From: Thermoactinomyces daqus
GTDB taxonomy: Bacteria > Bacillota > Bacilli > Thermoactinomycetales > Thermoactinomycetaceae
NCBI RefSeq assembly: GCF_000763315.1
Contig: NZ_JPST01000019.1
Location: 24,781 to 88,780 of the forward strand
Length of the DNA: 64,000 nt
Direction: 5' to 3'
Positions 25,848-33,946 of this stretch are shown piece by piece; the first letter of the stretch is position 1, and every line of letters starts with the position of its first letter. The notes under the pieces were generated by a model. That model had not been told where the DNA came from and did no database searches. It saw only the letters and a program-made list of their open reading frames with translations. Made by a program: the position numbers and the translations under genes.

Positions 25848-26999
25848 ATGAAGCACCCCCTGTTTATCGTCTCGGAAGAAGACTGGTCCCTGCACCGCAA
25901 GGGCTATGAAGACCAGATGCGGCACCAGGAAAAGGTGAAGGAAGCGATCCGCAAAAATTTGCCCGATTTGGTCGGCGAGGAAAGTATCATCATGTCGGAT
26001 GGGCAGCAAATCATCAAAATCCCGATTCGCTCGATGGAAGAATACCGTTTTCGCTATAACTACGACAAGGGAAAACACGTTGGCCAAGGGGACGGCAACA
26101 GCAAAGTGGGCGACGTGCTCGGCCAAGATCCGACAGATGGCAAACCGGGCCCGGGGAAAGGCCAGGGAGCAGGTGATCAGGCCGGAATTGATTACTACGA
26201 AGCGGAAATTTCCATCGCCGAACTGGAAGGGATTCTCTTCTCCGAGCTGGAGCTCCCGCACATGGAACGGAAAGAACAGGTCGACATGACCGTTGAAGAT
26301 ATTCGCTTCAATGATGTACGGAAGAAAGGCTTGATGGGCAATATCGACAAAAAGAGAACGCTGCTGGAAGCGATCAAGCGCAATGCGCTCAATGGAAAGA
26401 AGAAGAAAGTGCAAATTTCCGTCGATGACTTGCGGTTTAAAACATGGGAAGAGATCGTGACCCCGCACTCCAACGCCGTGGTCATCGCAATGATGGATAC
26501 CAGCGGTTCGATGGGAATCTTTGAAAAGTACATTGCACGCAGCTTCTTCTTTTGGATGGTTCGCTTTCTCAGAACCAAATACCAACATGTCGAAATCGTC
26601 TTCATCGCCCATCATACCGAAGCCAAGGAAGTAAGCGAAGAATCTTTTTTCACCAAAGGGGAAAGCGGCGGAACCATCTGTTCCTCCGCCTATCGGAAAG
26701 CATTGGAAATCATTGATACCCGTTATTCACCTGACCGCTACAACATTTATCCTTTTCACTTCTCCGATGGCGACAACCTCAGTTCCGACAATGAGCGCTG
26801 TGTCGAACTGGTTAAGGAAATCCTCAAACGTGCCAATATGTTCGGCTACGGTGAAGTAAATCAGTACAACCGGCATTCCACGCTGATGACAGCCTACCGC
26901 CACATCAAAGAACCGCGTTTTTCCCACTTTGTGATCAGAGAAAAAAGCCAGGTGTATGATGCTTTGAAGCATTTTTTCGGGAAGAAAGAGGTCCATTAA
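25848..26999 (+). CDS. yhbH: Sporulation protein YhbH (DUF444)
   Basis: The 383-residue DUF444 protein has a charged N-terminus, a Gly-rich linker ([17 protein letters not shown]) and a von Willebrand A-like domain with [21 protein letters not shown], whose DTSGS is a MIDAS-type metal site. It forms a two-gene unit with prkA, as in other Bacilli. Mutants of relatives affect spore formation, but the molecular role is unknown. GGGAGGTG stands before ATG 25848. Confidence 0.95.
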   Translation: MKHPLFIVSEEDWSLHRKGYEDQMRHQEKVKEAIRKNLPDLVGEESIIMSDGQQIIKIPIRSMEEYRFRYNYDKGKHVGQGDGNSKVGDVLGQDPTDGKPGPGKGQGAGDQAGIDYYEAEISIAELEGILFSELELPHMERKEQVDMTVEDIRFNDVRKKGLMGNIDKKRTLLEAIKRNALNGKKKKVQISVDDLRFKTWEEIVTPHSNAVVIAMMDTSGSMGIFEKYIARSFFFWMVRFLRTKYQHVEIVFIAHHTEAKEVSEESFFTKGESGGTICSSAYRKALEIIDTRYSPDRYNIYPFHFSDGDNLSSDNERCVELVKEILKRANMFGYGEVNQYNRHSTLMTAYRHIKEPRFSHFVIREKSQVYDALKHFFGKKEVH

Positions 27000-27010
27000 T
27001 GCAAAAAGCC

Positions 27011-27050
27011 AACCGCCTTCTCCGGCAGTCTCGGAGAGGCGGTTTTTTTT
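27011..27050 (+). terminator. Terminator of prkA-yhbH
   Basis: ACCGCCTTCTCCG and CGGAGAGGCGGT form a stem with one mismatch, followed by eight T. Confidence 0.9.
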
Positions 27051-27060
27051 ATTCTTCCCA

Positions 27061-27609
27061 TTATCGGGGGTTTTCCCGCAAATACCGGACCGGAACGAAT
27101 TCCGTCAGCCAGACGCCATTGGCCGATTGGAAAAACGTATACCCATCCCGATGCATTTCCCGGGACAGAATCTGAAGGACTACCGGGGTTCCGTGTCTTT
27201 TTCCGACCCGGCGGGCTGTGACGGGATCCGGGGACAGATGGACATGATGACGATTTCCCTTGAGTAATCCTTTTTTGCGGATGGAGGGGAGAAAGCGAAG
27301 AGCTGTTCCGTGAAAGAGCAGGTCCGGCGGTTTTACCGGATCCAAATTCAGGTCAATCGCGACGGAATGGCCTTGATTCGCCCGGATTTTTTGCCTGTCT
27401 TCACTGAAGGCGAAGCGCTGTTTGTCATTGGTTCGGACGATCTGTTCCAGAGTCTCGCGGTCCAATGGCACTCCGTGTTTCCGGCAAGCGTGGATGAGTT
27501 CCTCCACGTTTACCCATCCGTTCGGATCCAGTTGAATCCCGATGAGATCAGGCCGATGCCGCAACACTTTGCTGAGGAATTTGCTTGATTTGATAGATTC
27601 CGCCCGCAT
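27061..27609 (-). CDS. kptA: RNA 2'-phosphotransferase (KptA/Tpt1)
   Basis: The 182-residue protein is a KptA homologue, which in yeast moves the 2'-phosphate left by tRNA splicing onto NAD. Motifs are SSKFLSKVLRHRP, the NAD-contact FHGTALRFLPSI, HHVHLSPD and a closing NGVWLTEFVPVRYL. ATG 27609 follows CAGGAGTGG; a longer reading to 27654 lacks such a site. The bacterial substrate is unclear, as bacteria lack this splicing pathway. It is divergent from the MazG-like gene. Confidence 0.92.
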   Translation of the reverse strand: MRAESIKSSKFLSKVLRHRPDLIGIQLDPNGWVNVEELIHACRKHGVPLDRETLEQIVRTNDKQRFAFSEDRQKIRANQGHSVAIDLNLDPVKPPDLLFHGTALRFLPSIRKKGLLKGNRHHVHLSPDPVTARRVGKRHGTPVVLQILSREMHRDGYTFFQSANGVWLTEFVPVRYLRENPR

Positions 27610-27718
27610 AAAATCCACTCCTGTTAAATGGGTAAGATTCCGCTGATATCCCATGACTTTATCATGTTATATTATTCTTAAACTTCCGGTCAAAACCCTG
27701 ATCACAAGGAGTGGCATT

Positions 27719-28042
27719 ATGCCTGCTTACAACAAACTGGTGCGTGATTTGATTCCCCGGGTCATTGAACATGCCGGAAAGAAGTGCAGGACCCGTGTTT
27801 TGGATGAGAAAGAATACAAAGCGGAATTACAAAAAAAATTGCGCGAAGAGGTTAATGAATACTTAAGCAGCCGCAATGATCAAGAAGCATTGGAAGAGCT
27901 GGCCGACGTGCTGGAGATTTTGCATGCGCTGACGGAATCCCATGGTTTTGCAATCAAAGATCTGGAAGATTTGCGCCGAAGGAAAGCGGAGGAAAGAGGA
28001 CGGTTTAAGCAAAAAATCTTTCTGATCGATGTGGAGGATTAA
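27719..28042 (+). CDS. MazG-like nucleoside triphosphate pyrophosphohydrolase
   Basis: The 107-residue protein has an all-alpha NTP-PPase pattern: YNKLVRDLIPRVIE, then LREEVNEYLSS and EALEELADVLEILHAL, whose EE-x-x-E and E-x-x-D carry the Mg-binding acids. It belongs to the phosphoribosyl-ATP pyrophosphohydrolase-like group that cleans up odd nucleotides. AAGGAGTGG precedes ATG 27719. The substrate is not known. Confidence 0.85.
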   Translation: MPAYNKLVRDLIPRVIEHAGKKCRTRVLDEKEYKAELQKKLREEVNEYLSSRNDQEALEELADVLEILHALTESHGFAIKDLEDLRRRKAEERGRFKQKIFLIDVED

Positions 28043-28094
28043 AACAGGAAACGAAAAGGGAGATCGGACGGATTGCGTTTGTGTCTGATCAGGT

Positions 28095-28136
28095 GTTGCC
28101 CGCTTTTTCTCTTCAGGGAAAAGAGCGGGCAATTTT
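28095..28136 (+). terminator. Terminator after the MazG-like gene
   Basis: TTGCCCGCT pairs with AGCGGGCAA, extended by CTTTTTC/GAAAAG, and is followed by TTTT. Confidence 0.85.
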
Positions 28137-28182
28137 ATCTTTACTAATGGCGTAAATCGGAGTAATATACGATTAATTCTAT

Positions 28183-28372
28183 ATTAAGCGCTGAATCTGT
28201 ACAGAGCGGGGGAACCGAAAAAGCAACGATTTGCTTTAGGGGTGAATCCCGGGTGTTTCCCGGGTAGGGTCACTCTCATGACCCGAATCCGTCAGCTAAC
28301 CTCGTAAGCGTTATGGGAGGGAAACGGTATGTGATAAACCACGGAAGGAGTTTCTCTTTTTTGTGGTTTTTT
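28183..28372 (+). promoter_or_regulatory. Cyclic di-AMP riboswitch (ydaO/yuaA type) with terminator
   Basis: The segment carries the conserved ydaO blocks: CGCTGAATCTGTACAGAGCG, then GGGGGAACCGAAA, AGGGGTGAATCC, GGGTAGGGTCA and GACCCGAATCCGTCAGCTAACC ending in CTCGTAAGCG. An expression platform follows: AAACCAC (about 28336) pairs with GTGGTTT ahead of a T run. Binding of c-di-AMP shuts off transcription in this class. The controlled gene is kimA, a potassium importer, the classic target. Confidence 0.95.
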
Positions 28373-28570
28373 CTATTGCTTCATTTATGAAAAGCGGCTG
28401 TCTTGATTAACCGCGCACAGAGCGAATCGGAACTTCGGAGAAGGCGGCAAGAGCTGCGGACACATAGTTTTTGATGTCCTGTCAATATTATGCAATAAAT
28501 ACCACCGGTTACCGGGAACACTATTTACTGTTGCATGATTCACCAGTTTTTCAGGTTTTGGAGGAATCAT

Positions 28571-30400
28571 ATGTTCAGCAAAATCAAACGCATTCTGATT
28601 GGAAGACCATTGAGGTCGAATGAGTTGCACAGCCAGAAATTAAACAATTTGAAAGCATTGGCCACTCTCTCTTCTGATGCGCTCTCTTCTGTGGCCTACG
28701 GCCCGGAGCAAATTCTCATCGTCCTTGCTACGGTCGGTGCATTGGCCTTTTGGTATTCCCTGCCCATCGCGGTGGGCGTGCTCATATTATTGGTGGCCTT
28801 GATCTTATCCTATCGCCAGATCATTTATGCCTACCCTCAGGGCGGCGGGTCTTATATGGTGGCGAAGGAAAATCTGGAGATGAATATTGGCCTTGTTGCG
28901 GGCGGGTCATTGTTGATCGACTATATCCTGACCGTCGCGGTGAGCGTTTCGGCCGGGACGGATGCGATTACCTCCGCCTTTCCGGTGGTGCATCCCCATA
29001 AAGTGGGGATCGCGGTCTGCATTGTGGTCGTGATCACGATTTTGAATTTGCGGGGACTGACCGAATCAGCTTCCATTTTGGCCTATCCCGTCTATTTGTT
29101 CGTATTTGCCCTGGCTATGCTGATTGTTGTCGGCTTGTATCAGGTATTGACAGGGGCAGCCCCGGCTCATGTGCATGCGAGCATCGGAACACCGGTGGTG
29201 GGGATCAGCCTGTTTCTCCTCCTGAAGGCTTTTTCTTCAGGATGTTCTGCGTTGACGGGGGTTGAAGCCATTTCCAACGCGATTCCCAACTTTAAAGAAC
29301 CCGCTCCCAAAAATGCGGCCTTTACCTTGGTGATCATGGGACTTATTTTAGCGTCCCTTTTTTCCGGCATTGTCTTTTTGGCCTATTGGTATGGGATCGC
29401 ACCCTCAGCAAAGGAGACGGTGCTTTCTCAACTGGGACGGGCTGTCTTTGGTCGGAATGGCTTCTATTATTTCATTCAGGCGACCACCGCGCTGATCTTG
29501 GTGCTGGCGGCCAATACCGGGTTTTCGGCCTTCCCGTTACTCGCATACAGCCTGGCCAAGGATAAATTTATGCCGCGAGCCTTTACCGTAAGGGGAGACC
29601 GCCTTGGCTATTCCAACGGAATCGTTACCCTGGGTCTGGCCTCGATTATCTTGATTATCGTTTTTCAGGGAAATACAGAAAATCTGATTCCTCTGTATGC
29701 GGTAGGGGTATTTATCCCGTTTACGCTGTCACAAACCGGGATGATTCTGAAGTGGGTCAGGTCAAAGCCGAAAGGCTGGATCGGCAAATTGGCGGCCAAC
29801 CTTGCCGGGGCCCTGATTTGTTTTCTGATTTTGATCATCTTTTTTATCACCAAATTTCAGCATGTATGGATGAGTCTTGTTTTCATTCCGATCTGTGTGT
29901 TTATTTTCCATAAAATTCATCAGCACTATGTCGCGGTCGGCGATCAGCTGCGCGTCGACTTGTCACATAAGCTGAGCGAGATCAAAACGGCCGGCAACGT
30001 GGTGATCGTGCCGGTTGCCGGGATAACGAAAGTGGTGGAGCAATCCCTCGTTTATGCCAAATCGTTGTCCGATAACGTGGTTGCTGTCTATATCGGATCA
30101 AGCCCGGAAGCCATCGATCGCATGGAAAGAGAATGGGCCGAATGGCAGACGGGAGTCAGACTGGTGACGTTGCATTCCTTATACCGCAGTGTATTAACGC
30201 CGCTGAGTGAATTTATCGATATGGTGAAAGCGAAAGCGGACAAAAAAGGAGCCAGGGTGACTGTGGTCATGCCCCAATTTATCACCAAGAAGTGGTGGCA
30301 CGGGATTCTGCACAATCAGTCGGGATTTCTCATCATGGCCTATCTGTTGCGCATGCGCGATGTGATTGTCACGATCGTTCCATACCAGTTGCAAAAATAA
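28571..30400 (+). CDS. kimA: High-affinity potassium importer KimA
   Basis: The 609-residue APC-superfamily transporter matches B. subtilis KimA (YdaO) closely: LSSDALSSVAYGPEQILIVLA, SYRQIIYAYPQGGGSYMVAKENL and SVSAGTDAITSAFPVVHP. It has about 12 membrane helices and a soluble C-terminal domain of about 150 residues starting near VVIVPVAGITK. It imports potassium by proton symport and is inhibited by c-di-AMP. ATG 28571 follows GGAGGAAT. The c-di-AMP riboswitch upstream gives the RNA-level control. Confidence 0.94.
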   Translation: MFSKIKRILIGRPLRSNELHSQKLNNLKALATLSSDALSSVAYGPEQILIVLATVGALAFWYSLPIAVGVLILLVALILSYRQIIYAYPQGGGSYMVAKENLEMNIGLVAGGSLLIDYILTVAVSVSAGTDAITSAFPVVHPHKVGIAVCIVVVITILNLRGLTESASILAYPVYLFVFALAMLIVVGLYQVLTGAAPAHVHASIGTPVVGISLFLLLKAFSSGCSALTGVEAISNAIPNFKEPAPKNAAFTLVIMGLILASLFSGIVFLAYWYGIAPSAKETVLSQLGRAVFGRNGFYYFIQATTALILVLAANTGFSAFPLLAYSLAKDKFMPRAFTVRGDRLGYSNGIVTLGLASIILIIVFQGNTENLIPLYAVGVFIPFTLSQTGMILKWVRSKPKGWIGKLAANLAGALICFLILIIFFITKFQHVWMSLVFIPICVFIFHKIHQHYVAVGDQLRVDLSHKLSEIKTAGNVVIVPVAGITKVVEQSLVYAKSLSDNVVAVYIGSSPEAIDRMEREWAEWQTGVRLVTLHSLYRSVLTPLSEFIDMVKAKADKKGARVTVVMPQFITKKWWHGILHNQSGFLIMAYLLRMRDVIVTIVPYQLQK

Positions 30401-30410
30401 ATGTTTACTT

Positions 30411-30442
30411 CGGGGAGCCCGTCTTTTGGGGGCTCCTTTTTT
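30411..30442 (+). terminator. Terminator of kimA
   Basis: GGAGCCC and GGGGCTCC pair and are followed by six T. Confidence 0.88.
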
Positions 30443-30457
30443 GATGGCAGGCATCCT

Positions 30458-31354
30458 TCACAAGGCTGTTCCTCGTCGATGGATCAGGACCAGTCCGAAA
30501 ACAATCAAAAGCATCCCCGAAAAAGCAAGGAGAGAGAGCGGATCATGAAAGATCAGATAATCGAAAAGCGCCGTGACCGGGGGGACACCGTAAAACAGGC
30601 TGGTGACATTGGTCAGATTCCCTTTTTGGATCAAGAAGTACAGCATCATGGAAGCACCGACAGAGATCACCAACGACATCCACGATAAACTGAGGAGAAA
30701 CACGGGACTCCAGTGAACCTGCCATCCCCCGAAAAAAGGAAGCAAGAGAAGAATCACCAGCAACCCTCCGGAATATTGAATTGCCATGTTTACCGGCTGA
30801 CTCAGTTTGATCCGTTTTTGCATAAACGTTCCGGCCGTAATGCAACCGAGGCACAACAGGGCGCTTGCCAGTCCGGATAACGGAAAGTGCGGAGCGGAAA
30901 TGTGATCGGCCACCACGAGAACGAGACCGCTTAATCCCAAAAACAGACCTGACCATTGGCCATATCTGATTTTTGTGGCAGCAAAAAAGGCTGTGATGAT
31001 CGGCTGGGCCCCCAGGATGATGGCCAGGATCCCCGGGGCCAGATGATTATTCAGCGCAATAAAGTAGAAGATTTGATACCCGGCTTGCAGCAACAGGCCG
31101 GTGAGTATGACATATCCCCATTCCTTGCCGGATTTGGGATAAGGGGATCGGGCAGACAGGCAGATGATCCAAAGCACAGCTGTTGAAATGAGGAAACGGA
31201 GAAAGACAAAGGTAAAGGGATTGGCGTACTGCAATCCCAATTTGACAAAGATCGCCCCGCTGCTCCACGTTAAAACAAAGGCGGCGGGAATGAGGGAACT
31301 CCATTTGTTTATTTGCTGCGGGGCTTTTGGCAGAAACCGGGTTTCTTTGTTCAT
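30458..31354 (-). CDS. EamA/DMT-family transporter
   Basis: The 298-residue membrane protein has ten helices in two EamA repeats. The first opens FVLTWSSGAIFVKLGLQYANPFTFVFLRF and the second begins near the middle with LASALLCLGCITAGTFMQKR. Such drug/metabolite transporters export amino acids or similar compounds. The substrate cannot be predicted. GAGAGAGGTG lies 7 bases before ATG 31354. It is monocistronic and convergent with kimA. Confidence 0.87.
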   Translation of the reverse strand: MNKETRFLPKAPQQINKWSSLIPAAFVLTWSSGAIFVKLGLQYANPFTFVFLRFLISTAVLWIICLSARSPYPKSGKEWGYVILTGLLLQAGYQIFYFIALNNHLAPGILAIILGAQPIITAFFAATKIRYGQWSGLFLGLSGLVLVVADHISAPHFPLSGLASALLCLGCITAGTFMQKRIKLSQPVNMAIQYSGGLLVILLLLPFFGGWQVHWSPVFLLSLSWMSLVISVGASMMLYFLIQKGNLTNVTSLFYGVPPVTALFDYLIFHDPLSLLAFSGMLLIVFGLVLIHRRGTAL

Positions 31355-31487
31355 GCTGTTTCACCTCTCTCTGGAAACAAAAATATTCATTATCATGAAA
31401 ATTTTAATTATAGCAAACCACTCTCCTGCCTTCAGGTGAAGGATGCCTTGTTTGGATTGCAATGTTGTTTCAGTCGCCTGCATCACT

Positions 31488-31541
31488 TTCAACAAATTTT
31501 CAGTTTCCCTTCAGTATGGATTCAGTTAGGGCTAAGATAAT
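31488..31541 (+). promoter_or_regulatory. Phased TTCAG repeats and promoter of the two-component system
   Basis: TTCAA (31488) and TTCAG (31499, 31510, 31521) recur every 11 bases, one helical turn. GATAAT at 31536-31541 lies 15 bases after the start of the last repeat and serves as -10; the usual -35 position is covered by the repeats. This is the layout of an OmpR-family activator site. Confidence 0.72.
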
Positions 31542-31579
31542 AGAAGCGGAATGACTTCGGTGAAGGTGGTGGATGTAAG

Positions 31580-32263
31580 ATGCACCAGATAAGGGGAATC
31601 AGAATATTGGCAGTCGATGATGAGCCGAATATCCTGCAATTTTTGGAGCTCGGCCTGCAAAATGAGGGATTCGAGGTGAGGACGGCCCAAGACGGTATGG
31701 AAGCCCTGAACCTCATGAAGCAGTTCCAGCCGCATGTGGTCATCCTGGATGTCATGATGCCCGGGATCGACGGCTTTGAATTATGCCGCATGTTGAAAAA
31801 AATGCAGAATGTGGCGGTGATCATGCTCACTGCCAAGGATGAAGTGGATGACAGGGTGAAGGGCCTCACGCTCGGAGCGGATGATTACATGGTGAAACCG
31901 TTCAGCTTTGAGGAGTTGTTGGCGCGGATCCATGCCCGGCTCCGCAATCAGTTCCCCGATCTGTTCGGAGAAGTGGTGATCGGGCCGTTTCAGATTGCAG
32001 ACCGCCGCAAAGAAATCAGGTTCAGGGACCGGGTGTTGGAACTTTCCCCGACGGAGTATGCACTGCTTAAATTTTTGGTTCTCAATCATGGGCTGGTTTT
32101 AAGCAAAACGATGATTTTGGAAAAGGTATGGGGTTATGACTTCCAGGGAGATGAAAATATCGTTGAGGTTTATATCCGTTCATTGCGGGCCAAATTGAAC
32201 GATAAAAATCATGAATTGATCCGGACCTTGCGTGGCTCAGGATATCGGGTTGATCTTTCATGA
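31580..32263 (+). CDS. OmpR/PhoB-family response regulator
   Basis: The 227-residue regulator has a receiver domain (phospho-acceptor Asp57 in VVILDVMMPG, acidic pocket VDDEP near 12-16, Lys in LTAKDEVDD) and a winged-helix DNA-binding domain from about 130 (LELSPTEYALLKFLVLN to RTLRGSGYRVD). Its stop overlaps the kinase start by 4 bases. Direct repeats in its own promoter and in that of the glycosyltransferase operon suggest what it controls. Confidence 0.94.
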   Translation: MHQIRGIRILAVDDEPNILQFLELGLQNEGFEVRTAQDGMEALNLMKQFQPHVVILDVMMPGIDGFELCRMLKKMQNVAVIMLTAKDEVDDRVKGLTLGADDYMVKPFSFEELLARIHARLRNQFPDLFGEVVIGPFQIADRRKEIRFRDRVLELSPTEYALLKFLVLNHGLVLSKTMILEKVWGYDFQGDENIVEVYIRSLRAKLNDKNHELIRTLRGSGYRVDLS

Positions 32264-33732
32264 ATCGGAAACTGCGGGATGGCTTACGCACCATTTTTGC
32301 CTTTGATTCGCTTAAGATTCAACTCCTGTCCAGGTCATTGCTCGTCCTGGCCGGCTTGCTTATGCTGATCGGGCTTTTTCAGTATGTTTTTATGCAAGGG
32401 GTGATCTACAAAAACAAGGCGACCAGCATGCAGAGCCAAATTCTCGCCATTCCCCGCTTTGCCTGGGAGCAACTCGTTACAAACCCCGGCAGTCTGGACA
32501 TAAATCCGGGAGACGACTTGCATCGCCCGTATTTTCTCATCCCTGACGTCAGTCTGGCTTTTGTTGATATGCAGGGGAATTTCCAGTTTGTCTCCATCAG
32601 TCCCGAAAGCGCCGCTCCTCCGAAGTTGGCTGCCGAGCAGTATCTGGATGCGCTGCGCAATGATCCGGAGGCGGATTATCAGGTAACAGCCGGCCCGGAC
32701 GGGGTGGAGCAATTGCTGGTTCTGCAGCCGATTGTTTCGCATGACCGGGTGCTCGGAGTAGTTCAGGCAAGTACGCCAACCGGCCCGCTCAAGGAGCTGC
32801 TGATCCGGCAACTGTTCACCTTTTTGAGCCTCTCCCTCGCAGCGATGCTGGTGGGGTTGCTTGGATTTATGCCTGTGCTCAAACGCACGTTGGTTCCTTT
32901 GTTCAATATGGTGAACATAGCCGAACAGATCGATGCGGGCAATTTGGCCAAACGCTTTCCCGCCCGGCAAGGGCAGATGGAGATCGACCGACTGGCGGAA
33001 TCCTTCAATGGCATGCTGGAGCGGCTGGAGGCTTCTTTTGCGGCAGAAAGGGAAACGAAAGAACAGATGCGCCGCTTTATCGCGGATGCTTCCCATGAAC
33101 TTCGCACTCCGTTAACCTCGATACACGGTTTTTTGGAAGTGCTGCTGCGCGGTGCGGCCAACAACCCGGAGCAGCTGGACAAAGCCCTGAAAAGCATGCA
33201 CAGTGAATCGGCACGCCTCAATAAATTGGTTCACGATCTTCTGCTCCTGGCCAAGCTGGATCGGACGCCTCATATGGAGCTTGCAGAAGGATGCCTGGAT
33301 GCCATGTTGCGGGAGATGGAACCGCAGCTGCACATTCTGGCCGGGAACCGGAGCCTCTGCCTGTCCGTCGAACCCGATCAGAAATGCAAATACGATGCGG
33401 ATAAAATGAAGCAGGTGATTTTAAATCTGTTTCAAAATGCAGTGCAGCATACCGATCCTGAAACAGGCCACATTCAAATTTCCCTGTCAGGTGAGAAGAA
33501 TGAAGTCAAATTGTCCGTCCGGGATAATGGCCCGGGGATCGACGAACAGCATCTGCCCCATGTATTTGACCGATTTTACCGTATTGACACGTCCAGGGCC
33601 CGCAAACACGGCGGAGCAGGTCTGGGTCTTTCCATCACCAAATCCATTGTTGATGCGCATGGCGGAACCATTCATGTGGACAGCAAGGTGGGAGAAGGAA
33701 GCACCTTCACGGTTTGGCTTCCCAAACGTTGA
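32260..33732 (+). CDS. Membrane sensor histidine kinase
   Basis: The 490-residue kinase has a first membrane helix at about 25-46, an extracytoplasmic sensor domain of about 140 residues, a second helix near 188-210 and a HAMP linker. HisKA has phospho-acceptor His279 in ADASHELRTPLTSI, and the ATPase domain has NLFQNAVQHT, DNGPGI and the GGAGLGLSI lid. The signal is unknown; the sensor lacks a recognised ligand fold. It is cotranscribed with the response regulator. Confidence 0.93.
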   Translation: MNRKLRDGLRTIFAFDSLKIQLLSRSLLVLAGLLMLIGLFQYVFMQGVIYKNKATSMQSQILAIPRFAWEQLVTNPGSLDINPGDDLHRPYFLIPDVSLAFVDMQGNFQFVSISPESAAPPKLAAEQYLDALRNDPEADYQVTAGPDGVEQLLVLQPIVSHDRVLGVVQASTPTGPLKELLIRQLFTFLSLSLAAMLVGLLGFMPVLKRTLVPLFNMVNIAEQIDAGNLAKRFPARQGQMEIDRLAESFNGMLERLEASFAAERETKEQMRRFIADASHELRTPLTSIHGFLEVLLRGAANNPEQLDKALKSMHSESARLNKLVHDLLLLAKLDRTPHMELAEGCLDAMLREMEPQLHILAGNRSLCLSVEPDQKCKYDADKMKQVILNLFQNAVQHTDPETGHIQISLSGEKNEVKLSVRDNGPGIDEQHLPHVFDRFYRIDTSRARKHGGAGLGLSITKSIVDAHGGTIHVDSKVGEGSTFTVWLPKR

Positions 33733-33814
33733 CGGCATTCAACCGGCGAATTCAGCTGGATTGAATGCTTTTTTTTATGAAAAATTGCTCCGTTTCCCTC
33801 TGCCGTTGTGCCTT

Positions 33815-33890
33815 TTCAGCAAACATTCAGCCAATTCTCAAGCAATATTCAGTTACCCTTAAGCGTCAATTCAGCCAGAGCAGATAAGAT
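33815..33890 (+). promoter_or_regulatory. Phased TTCAG repeats and promoter of the glycosyltransferase operon
   Basis: TTCAG occurs at 33815, 33826, 33848 and 33870, with weaker matches CTCAA (33837) and TTAAG (33859) filling the 11-base register. TAAGAT (33885-33890) lies 15 bases after the start of the last repeat, exactly as in the regulator's own promoter. Confidence 0.7.
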
Positions 33891-33946
33891 AGCAGAGAAA
33901 TGAAGACAGCGCATGATATCAAACAAAGAGGAGTGAATTCGCAACC

